A stretch of DNA of 64,000 nt from Lantana camara. Its lineage: Eukaryota; Streptophyta; Magnoliopsida; Lamiales; Verbenaceae. Below, in pieces: positions 20,316-31,400 of this stretch. The DNA is taken from NCBI GenBank assembly GCA_037501455.1, contig CM074862.1, positions 83,382,001 through 83,446,000 on the forward strand, given 5' to 3'. Each line of letters starts with the position of its first letter. Positions within the stretch are counted from its first letter, which is position 1. A model generated the notes under the pieces. It saw only the letters and a list, made by a program, of their open reading frames with translations, ran no database searches and was not told the origin of the DNA. Both the position numbers and the translations under genes were made by a program.

Positions 20316-20323
20316 TGATACCA
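20316..20323 (-). other. Viral primer-binding site (tRNA-iMet-like)
   Basis: Minus-strand TGGTATCA followed by AGTGAG. Only eight bases agree with the usual caulimovirid TGGTATCAGAGC. It defines position 1 of the viral map. It is present at the copy 2/3 junction, partly deleted at copy 1/2, and the outer ends of copies 4 and 7 fall at or within about 15 nt of it. Confidence 0.7.
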
Positions 20324-21253
20324 TAGCACGCCGGGAGCCCAGGTATCTCATGTATCGTATAGTGTAGAGAACTAATCTCAGTTTCGCTTATGAATCTTTT
20401 TCTGGGAATATACCTCTTATAGCATAACTGCCCTAACGGCCTCCTGCCTCGGCGGGACTTACAAGCTACTCCAAATATTCCCCATTACAGATTCAACAAG
20501 CTACTCAAGATACTCACTTACACAGAGATACTAGGGACCGTAGCAATAGACCATTCCATGGAAATTATCTAATTTCTGATGTACAGGATCCTCATAAGAG
20601 GCAAGTACAGAGCATACTCTTAAGATAATTAGGAGTATATCATAGTAGACCCTTTGAGGGTATGGAAGAACTAAAAAAGGCTTTAAGCTAGAAAGGAAGA
20701 CATCAGAGATAAGAAACTTGATTTTATTTCCAAACTCTTTACAAAGGACTCAAACTCTAACCAAGTCTCCAACCCAGTCTGTAACCCAGTCTGAGTAAAA
20801 TGAAAACCGAAGCCTCCCTTATATAGGCAAACTTCCGGATTTCAGACGCGGAATTAAAACTCAAATTATATGGCGGGTACACTTCTGGGCCCCATCGCCT
20901 CATATAATTGAGATTCTTTTCCTCCACTAAGTGCAATAATGCACACTAAAAGCCAAAACATACTGGCCGACAAAGGAAAGTGGTGCGCAGACCACTAACA
21001 AAAAGCAAGGGCTAAAGACAACTGGCCCTGACTCGGCAATCACATAACAGCACGCAATAAAGCAAGCCTAAACAATGGCCGACACAACATAAAGTAAAGA
21101 TACAAAAGTCTTCATGGTAGGACCTACAAAGACTTTTAAGGCTGAGGATGACCTAAATGGCTGACAAAGACATTAGAGAGATAAGATTCTCTTTATGTCA
21201 TTTTCTTCTTTAGTCATCTTCATTATTTGCAGCAAGCTTCCTCAATACTCTTT
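20324..21253 (-). promoter_or_regulatory. Viral promoter, leader and 3' noncoding region (copy 3)
   Basis: TATATAA at 20825-20819 on the minus strand, AATAAA about 85 nt further, stem-loop at 21136-21105. Complete up to the primer site, so it could in principle drive copy 2. Between TATA and poly(A) signal a CAGACTGGGTT-like unit is present twice (once in copies 2, 6 and 7). Confidence 0.75.
21105..21136 (-). other. Conserved 32-nt stem-loop (copy 3, type B)
   Basis: Same AAAGTCTT / AAGACTTT outer and GTAGG / CCTAC inner arms as the other copies, about 120 nt behind the stop codon. Confidence 0.75.
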
Positions 21254-24200
21254 TCAGAGTGAATTCCATTCTTCATCAGGAAGATAACTAGCTCTTGGAT
21301 CCCCGATCTCATTGGCAAAGATATGATGGATGCTTCGCATATACATATCTTGGCAGTGCTCGACCCAAACATAAGTAGTCTGAGTTTTGTCGAACAAGGC
21401 AAGATGTTCAGGGGTTTGTTCTCTGATAGATGTGCATTTCTGGATATTGTTTATCCCAAAAGAGAAGGGATTTATGTTGGAACTTTCAAAATCGAAATAC
21501 ACTGGTTTCTTATGACTCAAGAGCAAGTGTCTTTGACATGGTTGGTGATCCCCATTATGCTGCTGAGGGAAGTTGCTTAGGACTGAAATGAATACAGGCA
21601 ATCCTCTTCGGAAGGATTGGATTGCTGCAATAGTAGTCGGACCCAAGAACTCTGGTATTGGGAAGACTACTTTGTTCTGGTAGAACGGAAGGGAGAATCC
21701 CTTGACTAACCCATTGTGGTATAGATCTGCAATGAAATCCAAGTCTTGAACCATATGGAGGTCAATGATAACCCTTAACGGTTCATTCTGTGGTTGGAAA
21801 CACTTAAACCCTGTGGGAGTATGGATATTATCCATAATTTGATTGAGTGTTTCAACTTTCTTTCTGTGGAAGATATACTCCTGTAATTCCATGATATTAT
21901 CATAGAATCTTTGGTCAGAAATATTGAGAATTTTCTGTTGGAGCTCAGGAGGGAGACCTGTAAGGAAATTCTTTTTCTCATAGTAGAGAAATAGTTTTTC
22001 CAAACGGTAACCAAGAAGAATTAATCTTCTTTCTTCTTCCAGCTTCTGAACCTTCTTCTGGAGAAGCTCGATCTTTAGATGTGAGAGGTCAAGATTTTGG
22101 CTCATAAGATCAATCTGCTGCTGCAGGAGATGAACAGTAGAGGAGGTGATGGCTTTGAGCTTTTCACCAAAAAAGATGGTGGAGGAGGACTCCATTTTCT
22201 TTTTCTTGCTGGAATGTTTGCTATAATGTTTATCATAGCAAGTGACTTTTATAGGCGCCTTTGTCTGGAGAAAGTAATCACCTCTGTCTGGAATCTTTAA
22301 AGGTGAAGGAGTCTGGCAGATTTGTTTCAAGTGTTTGACAGCTGCCGTCTGTTTCTTACCCCAAGGGGGGGCTTTCTTTCTGAGCATCTTGGAAAGCTGA
22401 CTCGTGTATCTGGAGCATTGTGGAAGGAAGTCCTTGATATAATTGACTATTCCAAGAAACTGTTGAATTTCTTTTGTAGTCAGATTATCTTCTGGGAACC
22501 TGAGAAGTTCCTGTGCAATGTGAGGACCTGGCTTGTATTTTCCTTCTGAAAATTCCATTCCAAGAAACTTGATGGAAGATTGTCCAATGAGACTCTTTTT
22601 CTCTGAGAGCATGATTCCATACTCTTGGACAATTTCATGAAACTGAGAGAGGAGTGCCCTGTGAGATTTCTCATTTTCAGAGAAGAGGAGGATATCGTCA
22701 ATGTAGACTAAGGCACTATGCAGGATGGGTTCAAAGATACGGGTCATGGCTTTTTGGAATAGTGATGGAGCGGTCTTGAGACCAAAAGGCATGACGGTCC
22801 ATTGGTATTGGGCATTAGGTATACAAAATGCTGTTTTGTACCTATCTTTTGGATCAATACCGAGTTGCCAAAATCCTGCTTTGAGATCAAACTTAGAGAA
22901 GATTTGGGCTTGGGCCAAATGTGAGAAAAGCATTTGGGCTTGAGGTATTGGGAATTTATCATTTGCAAGGAAGTGATTAAGTGGCTTATAATCAATTACA
23001 AGCCTCTTTTTACCTCTGACTTGTTCAGCCCGTTTGTTGACATAGAATGCCTGGCACGCCCAGTTGGATGTGGTGGATTCAATCAATCCGAGTTTCTCCA
23101 GTTGAGAACATTCAGCACAACATCCTTTGAGTCTTGAGGCAAGATCATAGAATTCCTTGGATGCTTCTGTGAGTGCATAGATCTTCTGAGTTGTAGTATA
23201 AGGTAGGAAGTACCTCTTACACTTGATTCCATTGGGGAGAATGGTGAGCTTTTGAGCTCTGTGATAAAGATCAAACCCAATGAGAAGATCTTTTCCATGC
23301 AGCTTGCTTCCAATGACCTTCATCCAGATTATACAATCTGGGAAGAATTGTATCCCTATAGGATATCTTGTGATCATCGATGTTTTGAACTGTTGGCCAT
23401 CTGCTGCTTGGAAGTACTCGTAGTGAGTTGTCCATGCTTCCTTAGGTAGGATGTCTGGATTCATCATGGACTTCATGGCTCCTGTATCCAAAAATCCGAT
23501 TGCTTTGATTGGTCTGTCATACTTCGAGGGAAGTATATGGATCTGGATATGTGGAGACGGGATAATCTCTTGAGTGATGCATTCTGACTGAAGGATTGGT
23601 AGTACTTGATCATTGTCAGAATCAGAGGAGGTGGAACCATCATCTTGGACTGTAAAGATGGTTTCTTCTGTTTGCTCATCTTGTTCTGAGAACAAGGATT
23701 CAACCTCTGCATCGTTGAGATTGGTGTTTATGCTTTGTTGAACATGAGAAATCATTCTGGCTGATTTCTCTCGGTTGTGAGGACAATCTTTAGCAAAGTG
23801 TCCCTTCTTTTTGCAAGCAAAGCATCGACCAGTCCGCCTGTTTCTGAAAGGTTTACGCCTGAAGTATCTGAGACGTTTTCTTCTTTTCTCCTTTCTTTCA
23901 GCAAGTCCTTTCTTTTGGCTCTTTGGATGAGAACAATTGCATTCTTCTTTGGTTTTGCATTTAATCTCAAGATGAGATTTCTTGCATGCCTTCTTTAGGA
24001 CTGATTTGTTCTTCATTAAGGACTTGAACATTGTTTGCTGCTCACAGAGTTTGTCGATTGTGGTAATAGCAATCTGGTGGATTTTTCCAAGAGAAAGCTG
24101 TGGAATTTCTCTTCTCGAGGCGGTTATGGCTCTGTGGAGTTCAGGCTGGATCTCTTGAGGAAGAGATGCAATGTACACGTGCTTGAGATTTGGATCATTA

Positions 24201-26182
24201 TACCCATTAAGGGCATAATATAGCTCTGACATTCTTTTGAAATGGAAATCCAAATCTGGCTTGTTCAGAGAACAACACTTCATGGCGAAGTAGCTCTGCT
24301 GGATCATCTTCTGATAGAGAGTATGGTCACCTATGAACTCAAGGTGAAGTGCTAACAATGCCATGGGAGCGGTTGCTTGCACATACTGGATCTGTCTGTA
24401 TTCTCCCAATGATTGGAACCATTCACGTAATGTTCCTGTGAATCGTGACACAAACTCCCTTAAGACAGTAGGGAGATGAAGTTCTTTGATTCTTTGGAGA
24501 TCGATCCATGCCGCAAAGGTTTGTAACCTTTCTTTCCTTTTTCCCACTGGAACATCATCAAATGTGAACCATGGGCCATTGGTTGGCTTAGATGGTCCAG
24601 AATCTGTGGTCTGGAACTCTGGAGGTTCTTCCATTATTGGTTCATCATATTCTTGAGGAGGTTGATCTTGATGGAATCCAAAGTTTGGATCATCTGCCAT
24701 AAAGATCTGAGAGATGTCTGCAACTTTATCTTCACTTGACTGGGAAAAGGATTGTTCTGAAGAGATTTCAGAATCATTGTGTTGGGAACTGGATCTTTCT
24801 GAAGAAGCTCCTGATTCAGAGTATAGAGAACTAGAATCATTTGAAGAGGCATCTTCATTTCTTGTAGGCTCTTTTTGGACATTAAGATTAGAAAGATCTC
24901 TAATCATCAATGTAGAAGAATGTTCCCCAACTTTTTCTTTGTTTTTCTCCTTTGAAGAAGGAGAGGCTTTTGTTGGCTTAGGCCTTGGAGGAGGTGGCTC
25001 AAAAGGAATATCAGATACCATGAAAAATTGGCTTGATGTATCAGGATAAGATGGTGGGTCATAGAGAGAAGGTGTAATGGGTGTAGGAAGAAAGGGAAGT
25101 GTAGAAATGGAACTTCTCTTCCTGTCTTGCTCCATGTAAGCAAGATCCTTCTTGAGTTGTCTGATTTCTCTCTCTTTTTGGTCGAATTCTGGACCCATCC
25201 TTCTTAAGGAAATAAGCTGCCTGAGTTCTTTGTCAAGAAGCTCAATTCTGGCAACTACTCTTTTGTACATCTGATCAAGCTCTCGAGAGATTGTATTCAC
25301 TTTCTGGTTGGTATCCTGAACATGGGATAAAACCTTATCAACCTTAGAGTCAAGTTGAATTAAGGCTTTATTCTGAGCTCTGGCATTTGTGGTTTGCCAG
25401 TTCAATACTTCTTCTCCTTGTGACAGAGAGGAAGTTGTTCCTCCATCAGGGTTGACTGTGGTAGTCTGGACATAAGGTCGGATTGCAACTTTATTTTCTG
25501 TACTTCTTTCTGCAGGTGGAAAGCTGGTGCCCAAACTATGTATCATCATGCAAGGTTGGCATGGTATCACCGGTGGTGGAAGGCATGGAGGCACTTCTTG
25601 CCTACAGCTCTTTGGTATCTGCTGTTGCTGTTCTGCCTTCTGCTGTTGCTGTTCTGCCTTAAGGATGGCTAACGCCTCATCATAACAAGACAAGGGTTGT
25701 GCGACTGTTGGTGGATCTGGATCTGGTTCTTTTGGTTTATAGGTCCTGCAAGGAAGATCTTTCTTTCTTGCTTTCCTTTTTCTTCTTCTCCGACTAGCCT
25801 CACTTTCATCATCGTCGTCGGAGTCGGATTCTTCATCGCAAGAACATCCAGGGTCACACATGGATGGGTCAGCATCCCATATGAAGTGGCCATCAACTTT
25901 GTCTGTGTAAGACTCCTTTCCATCGGGGAAGAAGGAGTTTACTGGAAGGTACCCTAGGATTAGGTACGTTTCTCTGCTTGTCGGTATCACTGGCTGAATC
26001 ATCAGCTGTTTGAAGATTGGACTTGAAAAAGATGGAGTATCTTCTTGAGGTTGCTTGAAGATGGTTTTGGTTCTACCATCTGACAGTGTCTGAAATTCGT
26101 AGGTTGTAGATCTGACAGGCTCATGAGTCTGTTGGAGTGACTCATAGTTTGTGATCCACTCTGTTGGCATTAACCTTTCCAT
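21254..26182 (-). CDS. Type B polyprotein, 5'-truncated but otherwise open (copy 3)
   Basis: 1642 codons without a stop, the longest uninterrupted frame in the window. The apparent ATG at 26182-26180 is made by the junction with copy 4 and is not viral. Contents: tail of the movement-protein region, acidic/basic tract, two KAEQQQQ units, coiled coil, coat protein, zinc knuckle CFACKKKGHFAKDC, protease DTGAMKSM, RT with YIDD, then module B instead of RNase H. The 150-bp segment before the RT (near 23116) is missing in frame. With no movement-protein start, leader or promoter of its own, expression is unlikely. Confidence 0.85.
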   Translation of the reverse strand: MERLMPTEWITNYESLQQTHEPVRSTTYEFQTLSDGRTKTIFKQPQEDTPSFSSPIFKQLMIQPVIPTSRETYLILGYLPVNSFFPDGKESYTDKVDGHFIWDADPSMCDPGCSCDEESDSDDDDESEASRRRRKRKARKKDLPCRTYKPKEPDPDPPTVAQPLSCYDEALAILKAEQQQQKAEQQQQIPKSCRQEVPPCLPPPVIPCQPCMMIHSLGTSFPPAERSTENKVAIRPYVQTTTVNPDGGTTSSLSQGEEVLNWQTTNARAQNKALIQLDSKVDKVLSHVQDTNQKVNTISRELDQMYKRVVARIELLDKELRQLISLRRMGPEFDQKEREIRQLKKDLAYMEQDRKRSSISTLPFLPTPITPSLYDPPSYPDTSSQFFMVSDIPFEPPPPRPKPTKASPSSKEKNKEKVGEHSSTLMIRDLSNLNVQKEPTRNEDASSNDSSSLYSESGASSERSSSQHNDSEISSEQSFSQSSEDKVADISQIFMADDPNFGFHQDQPPQEYDEPIMEEPPEFQTTDSGPSKPTNGPWFTFDDVPVGKRKERLQTFAAWIDLQRIKELHLPTVLREFVSRFTGTLREWFQSLGEYRQIQYVQATAPMALLALHLEFIGDHTLYQKMIQQSYFAMKCCSLNKPDLDFHFKRMSELYYALNGYNDPNLKHVYIASLPQEIQPELHRAITASRREIPQLSLGKIHQIAITTIDKLCEQQTMFKSLMKNKSVLKKACKKSHLEIKCKTKEECNCSHPKSQKKGLAERKEKRRKRLRYFRRKPFRNRRTGRCFACKKKGHFAKDCPHNREKSARMISHVQQSINTNLNDAEVESLFSEQDEQTEETIFTVQDDGSTSSDSDNDQVLPILQSECITQEIIPSPHIQIHILPSKYDRPIKAIGFLDTGAMKSMMNPDILPKEAWTTHYEYFQAADGQQFKTSMITRYPIGIQFFPDCIIWMKVIGSKLHGKDLLIGFDLYHRAQKLTILPNGIKCKRYFLPYTTTQKIYALTEASKEFYDLASRLKGCCAECSQLEKLGLIESTTSNWACQAFYVNKRAEQVRGKKRLVIDYKPLNHFLANDKFPIPQAQMLFSHLAQAQIFSKFDLKAGFWQLGIDPKDRYKTAFCIPNAQYQWTVMPFGLKTAPSLFQKAMTRIFEPILHSALVYIDDILLFSENEKSHRALLSQFHEIVQEYGIMLSEKKSLIGQSSIKFLGMEFSEGKYKPGPHIAQELLRFPEDNLTTKEIQQFLGIVNYIKDFLPQCSRYTSQLSKMLRKKAPPWGKKQTAAVKHLKQICQTPSPLKIPDRGDYFLQTKAPIKVTCYDKHYSKHSSKKKKMESSSTIFFGEKLKAITSSTVHLLQQQIDLMSQNLDLSHLKIELLQKKVQKLEEERRLILLGYRLEKLFLYYEKKNFLTGLPPELQQKILNISDQRFYDNIMELQEYIFHRKKVETLNQIMDNIHTPTGFKCFQPQNEPLRVIIDLHMVQDLDFIADLYHNGLVKGFSLPFYQNKVVFPIPEFLGPTTIAAIQSFRRGLPVFISVLSNFPQQHNGDHQPCQRHLLLSHKKPVYFDFESSNINPFSFGINNIQKCTSIREQTPEHLALFDKTQTTYVWVEHCQDMYMRSIHHIFANEIGDPRASYLPDEEWNSL

Positions 26183-26235
26183 CGTGATAGATTCCTGCGA
26201 GTTGGTAGAAGAAGAGCTAGAAAACCTTCCAAGCT

Positions 26236-28434
26236 ATGGATACATCACCTGATCAGTTGATTTCAGTTTCCTCTTCTCTTTCCCTTCCTCGTCACTCAAC
26301 CAGTAGAATAGAAAACCTTGTAGAATATTCCACCATCCCTGAAAATGCTATTATAGAACAAACTGTTCCACCCTTAGTCAGTCCTTACAACATCTACAGA
26401 AAAAGAGGTTCTCTTAGAGGAATCAGATCTTTGATCTCCTCCAACAGTCCCTCACAAACAAAAGAGTTTGTCCAGTCCTCCAAACTGGATAAGTGTGATC
26501 TACAATATTCCAAGCGAGAGCAGTACGTTACTCTCTCCATCCCTTCAGAGTTCATATCTTCCTGGAGACAGGAAGGATATACACACCTCCACTTCGGAGC
26601 CGTTCGTCTCGTTCTCTCTTACCAGGGGAGAAAAGGTCTTCCAGTAACAGCCAGACTGGCCTTGCTGGATACCAGATACCTGAAGTATGAGGATGCAGTT
26701 ATCGGGACAGTGGTAACCACTCTCAACAGCGGAAGTGCAGTCTTGACTTACTTCCCCAATTTCGCCATGTCCTTGGGAGATGCCAATCTTCCCAACGCTT
26801 TGAAAGTTCAAGTCCAGATCACTGGAGCAGAGCAAGTAGCTACAGCAGTAACAGCTACTTTACATCACCAGCTTGTCTACAGGTTGCAGAACCATGGTCT
26901 AGATCTTCAAGGATCTGGATCCCCAGACGCTCTAATGATTCTAGCAAACTCTGGATCCGATACTCCAACTATCGTCCAGGTTCCTAGACAAATTCCCAGA
27001 AAGGAGCTGGAAAGGTTAATGCCAACAGAGTGGATCACAAACTATGAGTCACTCCAACAGACTCATGAGCCTGTCAGATCTACAACCTACGAATTCCAGA
27101 CACTGTCAGATGGTAGAACCAAAACCATCTTCAAGCAACCTCAAGAAGATACTCCATCTTCTTCAAGTCCTATATTCAAACAGCTGATGATTCAGCCAGA
27201 TCCACCGACAGTCGCACAACCCTTGTCTTGTTATGATGAGGCGTTAGCCATCCTTAAGGCAGAACAACAACAACAGAAGCCAAAGAGCTGCAGACAGGAA
27301 TTGCCACAGTACAATCCGCCGCCATCCATACCATGCCAACCTTGCATGATGATACACAGTTTGGGCACTAGCTTTCCACCTGCAGAAAGAAGTACAGAAA
27401 ATAAGGTTGCAATCCGACCTTATGTCCAGACTACCACAGTCAACCCTGATGGAGGAACAACTTCCTCTCTGTCACAAGGAGAAGAAGTATTGAACTGGCA
27501 AACCACAAATGACAGAGCTCAGAATAAAGCCTTAATTCAACTTGACTCTAAGGTTGATAAGGTTTTATCCCATGTTCAGGATACCAACCAGAAAGTGAAT
27601 ACAATCTCTCGGGAGCTTGATCAGATGTACAAAAGAGTAGTTGCCAGAATTGAGCTTCTTGACAAAGAACTCAGGCAGCTTATTTCCTTAAGAAGGATGG
27701 GTCCAGAATTCGACCAAAAAGAGAGAGAAATCAGACAACTCAAGAAGGATCTTGCTTACATGGAGCAAGACAGGAAGAGAAGTTCTACTTCTACACTTCC
27801 CTTACTTCCTACACCCATTACACCTTCTCTCTACGACCCACCATCTTATCCTAATCCATCAAGCCAATTTTTCATGGTATCTGATATTCCTTTTGAGCCA
27901 CCTCCTCCAAGGCCTAAGCCAACAAAAGCCTCTCCTTCTTCAACGGAGAAAAACAAAGAAAAAGTTGGGGAACATTCTTCTACATTGATGATTAGAAATC
28001 CTTCTGATCATAATATCCAAAAAGAGCCTATCAGAAATGAAGATGCCTCTTCAAATGATTCTAGTTCTCAATACTCTGAATCAGAAGCTTCTTCAGAAAG
28101 ATCCAGTTCCCAACACAATGATTCTGAAATCTCTTCAGAACAATCCTTTTCCCAGTCCAGTGAAGATAAAGTTGCAGACATCTCTCAGATCTTTATGGCA
28201 GATGATCCAAAATTTGGATTCCATCAAGATCAACCTCCTCAAGAATATGATGAACCAATAATGGAAGAACCTCCAGAGTTCCAGACCACAGATTCTGGAC
28301 CATCTAAGCCAACCAATGGCCCATGGTTCACATTTGATGATGTTCCAGTGGGAAAAGGAAAGAAAGGTTACAAACCTTTGCAGCATGGATCGATCTCCAA
28401 AGAATCAAAGAACCTCATCTCCCTACTGTCTTAA
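26236..28434 (+). CDS. Movement protein and coiled-coil part (copy 4)
   Basis: 732 codons; viral until the A-run frameshift near 28355. Complete movement protein (about residues 60-265), then the 91-residue deletion, one KAEQQQQ unit, coiled coil and a Ser/Glu-rich stretch leading into the coat protein (WFTFDDVPVGK). Haplotype around PKSCRQELPQYNPPPS matches copy 2, not the other B copies. Confidence 0.85.
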   Translation: MDTSPDQLISVSSSLSLPRHSTSRIENLVEYSTIPENAIIEQTVPPLVSPYNIYRKRGSLRGIRSLISSNSPSQTKEFVQSSKLDKCDLQYSKREQYVTLSIPSEFISSWRQEGYTHLHFGAVRLVLSYQGRKGLPVTARLALLDTRYLKYEDAVIGTVVTTLNSGSAVLTYFPNFAMSLGDANLPNALKVQVQITGAEQVATAVTATLHHQLVYRLQNHGLDLQGSGSPDALMILANSGSDTPTIVQVPRQIPRKELERLMPTEWITNYESLQQTHEPVRSTTYEFQTLSDGRTKTIFKQPQEDTPSSSSPIFKQLMIQPDPPTVAQPLSCYDEALAILKAEQQQQKPKSCRQELPQYNPPPSIPCQPCMMIHSLGTSFPPAERSTENKVAIRPYVQTTTVNPDGGTTSSLSQGEEVLNWQTTNDRAQNKALIQLDSKVDKVLSHVQDTNQKVNTISRELDQMYKRVVARIELLDKELRQLISLRRMGPEFDQKEREIRQLKKDLAYMEQDRKRSSTSTLPLLPTPITPSLYDPPSYPNPSSQFFMVSDIPFEPPPPRPKPTKASPSSTEKNKEKVGEHSSTLMIRNPSDHNIQKEPIRNEDASSNDSSSQYSESEASSERSSSQHNDSEISSEQSFSQSSEDKVADISQIFMADDPKFGFHQDQPPQEYDEPIMEEPPEFQTTDSGPSKPTNGPWFTFDDVPVGKGKKGYKPLQHGSISKESKNLISLLS

Positions 28435-31400
28435 GGGAGTTTGTGTCACGATTCACAGGAACATTACGTGAATGGTTCCAATCATTGGGAGAATACAGAC
28501 AGATCCAGTATGTGCAAGCAACCGCTCCCATGGCATTGTTAGCACTTCACCTTGAGTTCATAGGTGACCATACTCTCTATCAGAAGATGATCCAGCAGAG
28601 CTACTTCGCCATGAAGTGTTGTTCTCTGAACAAGCCAGATTTGGATTTCCATTTCAAAAGAATGTCAGAGCTATATTATGCCCTTAATGGGTATAATGAT
28701 CCAAATCTCAAGCACGTGTACATTGCATCTCTTCCTCAAGAGATCCAGCCTGAGCTCCACAGATCTATAACCGCCTCGAGAAGAGAAATTCCACAGCTTT
28801 CTCTTGGAGAAATCCACCAGATTGCTATTTCCACAATAGACAAACTCTGTGAGCAACAAACAATGTTCAAGTCCTTAATGAAGAACAAATCAGTCCTGAA
28901 GATGGCATGCAAGAAATCTCATCTTGAGATTAAATGCGAATCCAAAGAAGAATGCAATTGTTCTCATCCAAAGAGTCAAAAGAAAGGACTTGCTGAAAGA
29001 AAGGAGAAAAAGAGAAAACGTCTCAGATACTTCAGACGTAAACCTTTCAGAAATAGGCGGACTGATCGATGCTTTGCTTGCAAAAAGAAGGGACACTTTG
29101 CTAAAGATTGTCCTCACAACCGAGAGAAATCAGCCAGAATGATTTCTCATGTCCAACAAAGCATAAACACCAATCTCAATGATGCAGAGGTTGAATCCTT
29201 GTTCTCAGAACAAGATGAGCAAACAGAAGAAACCATCTTTGCAGTCCAAGATGATGGTTCCACCTCCTCTGATTCTGACAATGATCAAGTACTACCAATC
29301 CTTCAGTCAGAATGCATCACTCAAGAGATTATCCCGTCTCCACATATCCAGATCCATATACTTCCCTCGAAGTATGACAGACCAATCAAAGCAATCGGAT
29401 TTTTGGATACAGGAGCCATGAAGTCCATGATGAATCCAGACATCCTACCTAAGGAAGCATGGACAACTCACTACGAGTACTTCCAAGCAGCAGATGGCCA
29501 ACAGTTCAAAACATCGCTGATCACAAGATATCCTATAGGGATACAATTCTTCCCAGATTGTATAATCTGGATGAAGGTCATTGGAAGCAAGCTGCATGGA
29601 AAAGATCTTCTCATTGGGTTTGATCTTTATCACAGAGCTCAGAAGCTCACCATTCTCCCCAATGGAATTAAGTATAAGAGGTACTTCCTACCTTATACTA
29701 CAACTCAGAAGATCTATGCACTCACAGAAGCATCCAAGGAATTCTATGATCTTGCCTCAAGACTCAAAGGATGCTGTGCTGAATCTCATTCAGAATTCTC
29801 TCATCCACATCCCTTGTGGAAGAATTCTGAATTCTTCATTCAACTTCCTTTCAAAAAGAATGAAGATATAAATCCTACGAAAGCTACACATCCAGGAATG
29901 ACTCCTGATGATGAAAAGCTTGCAAGAGCTGAATGTTCTCAACTGGAGAAACTCGGATTGATTGAATCCACCACATCCAACTGGGCGTGCCAAGCATTCT
30001 ATGTCAACAAACGGGCTGAACAAGTCAGAGGTAAAAAGAGGCTTGTAATTGATTATAAGCCACTTAATCACTTCCTTGCAAATGATAAATTCCCAATACC
30101 TCAAGCCCAAATGCTTTTCTCACATTTGGCCCAAGCCCAAATCTTCTCTAAGTTTGATCTCAAAGCAGGATTTTGGCAACTTGGTATTGATCCAAAAGAT
30201 AGGTACAAAACTGCTTTCTGTATACCTAATGCCCAATACCAATGGACCGTCATGCCTTTTGGTCTCAAGACCGCTCCATCACTATTCCAAAAAGCCATGA
30301 CCCGTATCTTTGAACCCATCCTGCATAGTGCCTTAGTCTACATTGACGATATCCTCCTCTTCTCTGAAAATGAGAAATCTCACAGGGCACTCCTCTCACA
30401 GTTCCATGAAATTGTCCAAGAGTATGGAATCATGCTCTCAGAGAAAAAGAGTCTCATTGGACAATCTTCCATCGAGTTTCTTGGAATGAAATTTTCAGAA
30501 GGAAAATACAAGCCAGGTCCTCACATTGCACAGGAACTTCTCAGGTTCCTAGAAGATAATCTGACTACAAAAGAAATTCAACAGTTTTTTGGAATAGTCA
30601 ATCATATCAAGGACTTCCTTCCACAATGCTCCAGATACACGAGTCAGCTTTCCAAGATGCTCAGAAAGAAAGCCCCCCCTTGGGGTAAGAAACAGACGGC
30701 AGCTGTCAAACACTTGAAACAAATCTGCCAGACTCCTTCACCTTTAAAGATTCCAGACAGAGGTGATTACTTTCTCCAGACAAAGGCGCCTATAAAAGTC
30801 ACTTGCTATGATAAACATTATAGCAAACATTCCAGCAAGAAAAAGAAAATGGAGTCCTCCTCCACCATCTTTTTTGGTGAAAAGCTCAAAGCCATCACCT
30901 CCTCTACTGTTCATCTCCTGCAGCAGCAGATTGATCTTATGAGCCAAAATCTTGACCTCTCACATCTAAAGATCGAGCTTCTCCAGAAGAAGGTTCAGAA
31001 GCTGGAAGAAGAAAGAAGATTAATTCTTCTTGGTTACCGTTTGGAAAAACTATTTCTCTACTATGAGAAAAAGAATTTCCTTACAGGTCTCCCTCCTGAG
31101 CTCCAACACAAAATTCTCAGTATTTCTGACCAAAGATTCTATGATAATATCATGGAATTACAGGAGTATATCTTCCACAGAAAGAAAGTTGAAACACTCA
31201 ATCAAATTATGGATAATATCCATACTCCCACAGGGTTTAAGTGTTTCCAACCACAGAATGAACCGTTAAGGGTTATCATTGACCTCCATATGGTTCAAGA
31301 CTTGGATTTCATTGCAGATCTATACCACAATGGGTTAGTCAAGGGATTCTCCCTTCCGTTCTACCAGAACAAAGTAGTCTTCCCAATACCAGAGTTCTTG

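Larger units (their letters stand above)
13690..20323 (-). other. Endogenous pararetrovirus copy 2, component type C
   Basis: About 6.6 kb, a near-complete genome unit: leader with primer site 20323-20252, polyprotein gene 20251-14537, 3' noncoding and promoter region 14536-13690. It is in tandem with copies 1 and 3, as a concatemer or successive integration of a circular map would give. It is the only copy whose 3' module is of type C. The interval between copy 1 gene start and copy 2 gene end holds only viral promoter and leader sequence. Confidence 0.88.
20324..26181 (-). other. Endogenous pararetrovirus copy 3, component type B, 5'-truncated
   Basis: 3' noncoding and promoter region 20324-21253, then the polyprotein gene to 26181, where it is cut inside the region following the movement protein and fused head-to-head to copy 4. 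Leader, gene start and most of the movement protein (about 267 codons) are missing. The junction shows at most one base of microhomology, which suits end joining. Confidence 0.88.
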
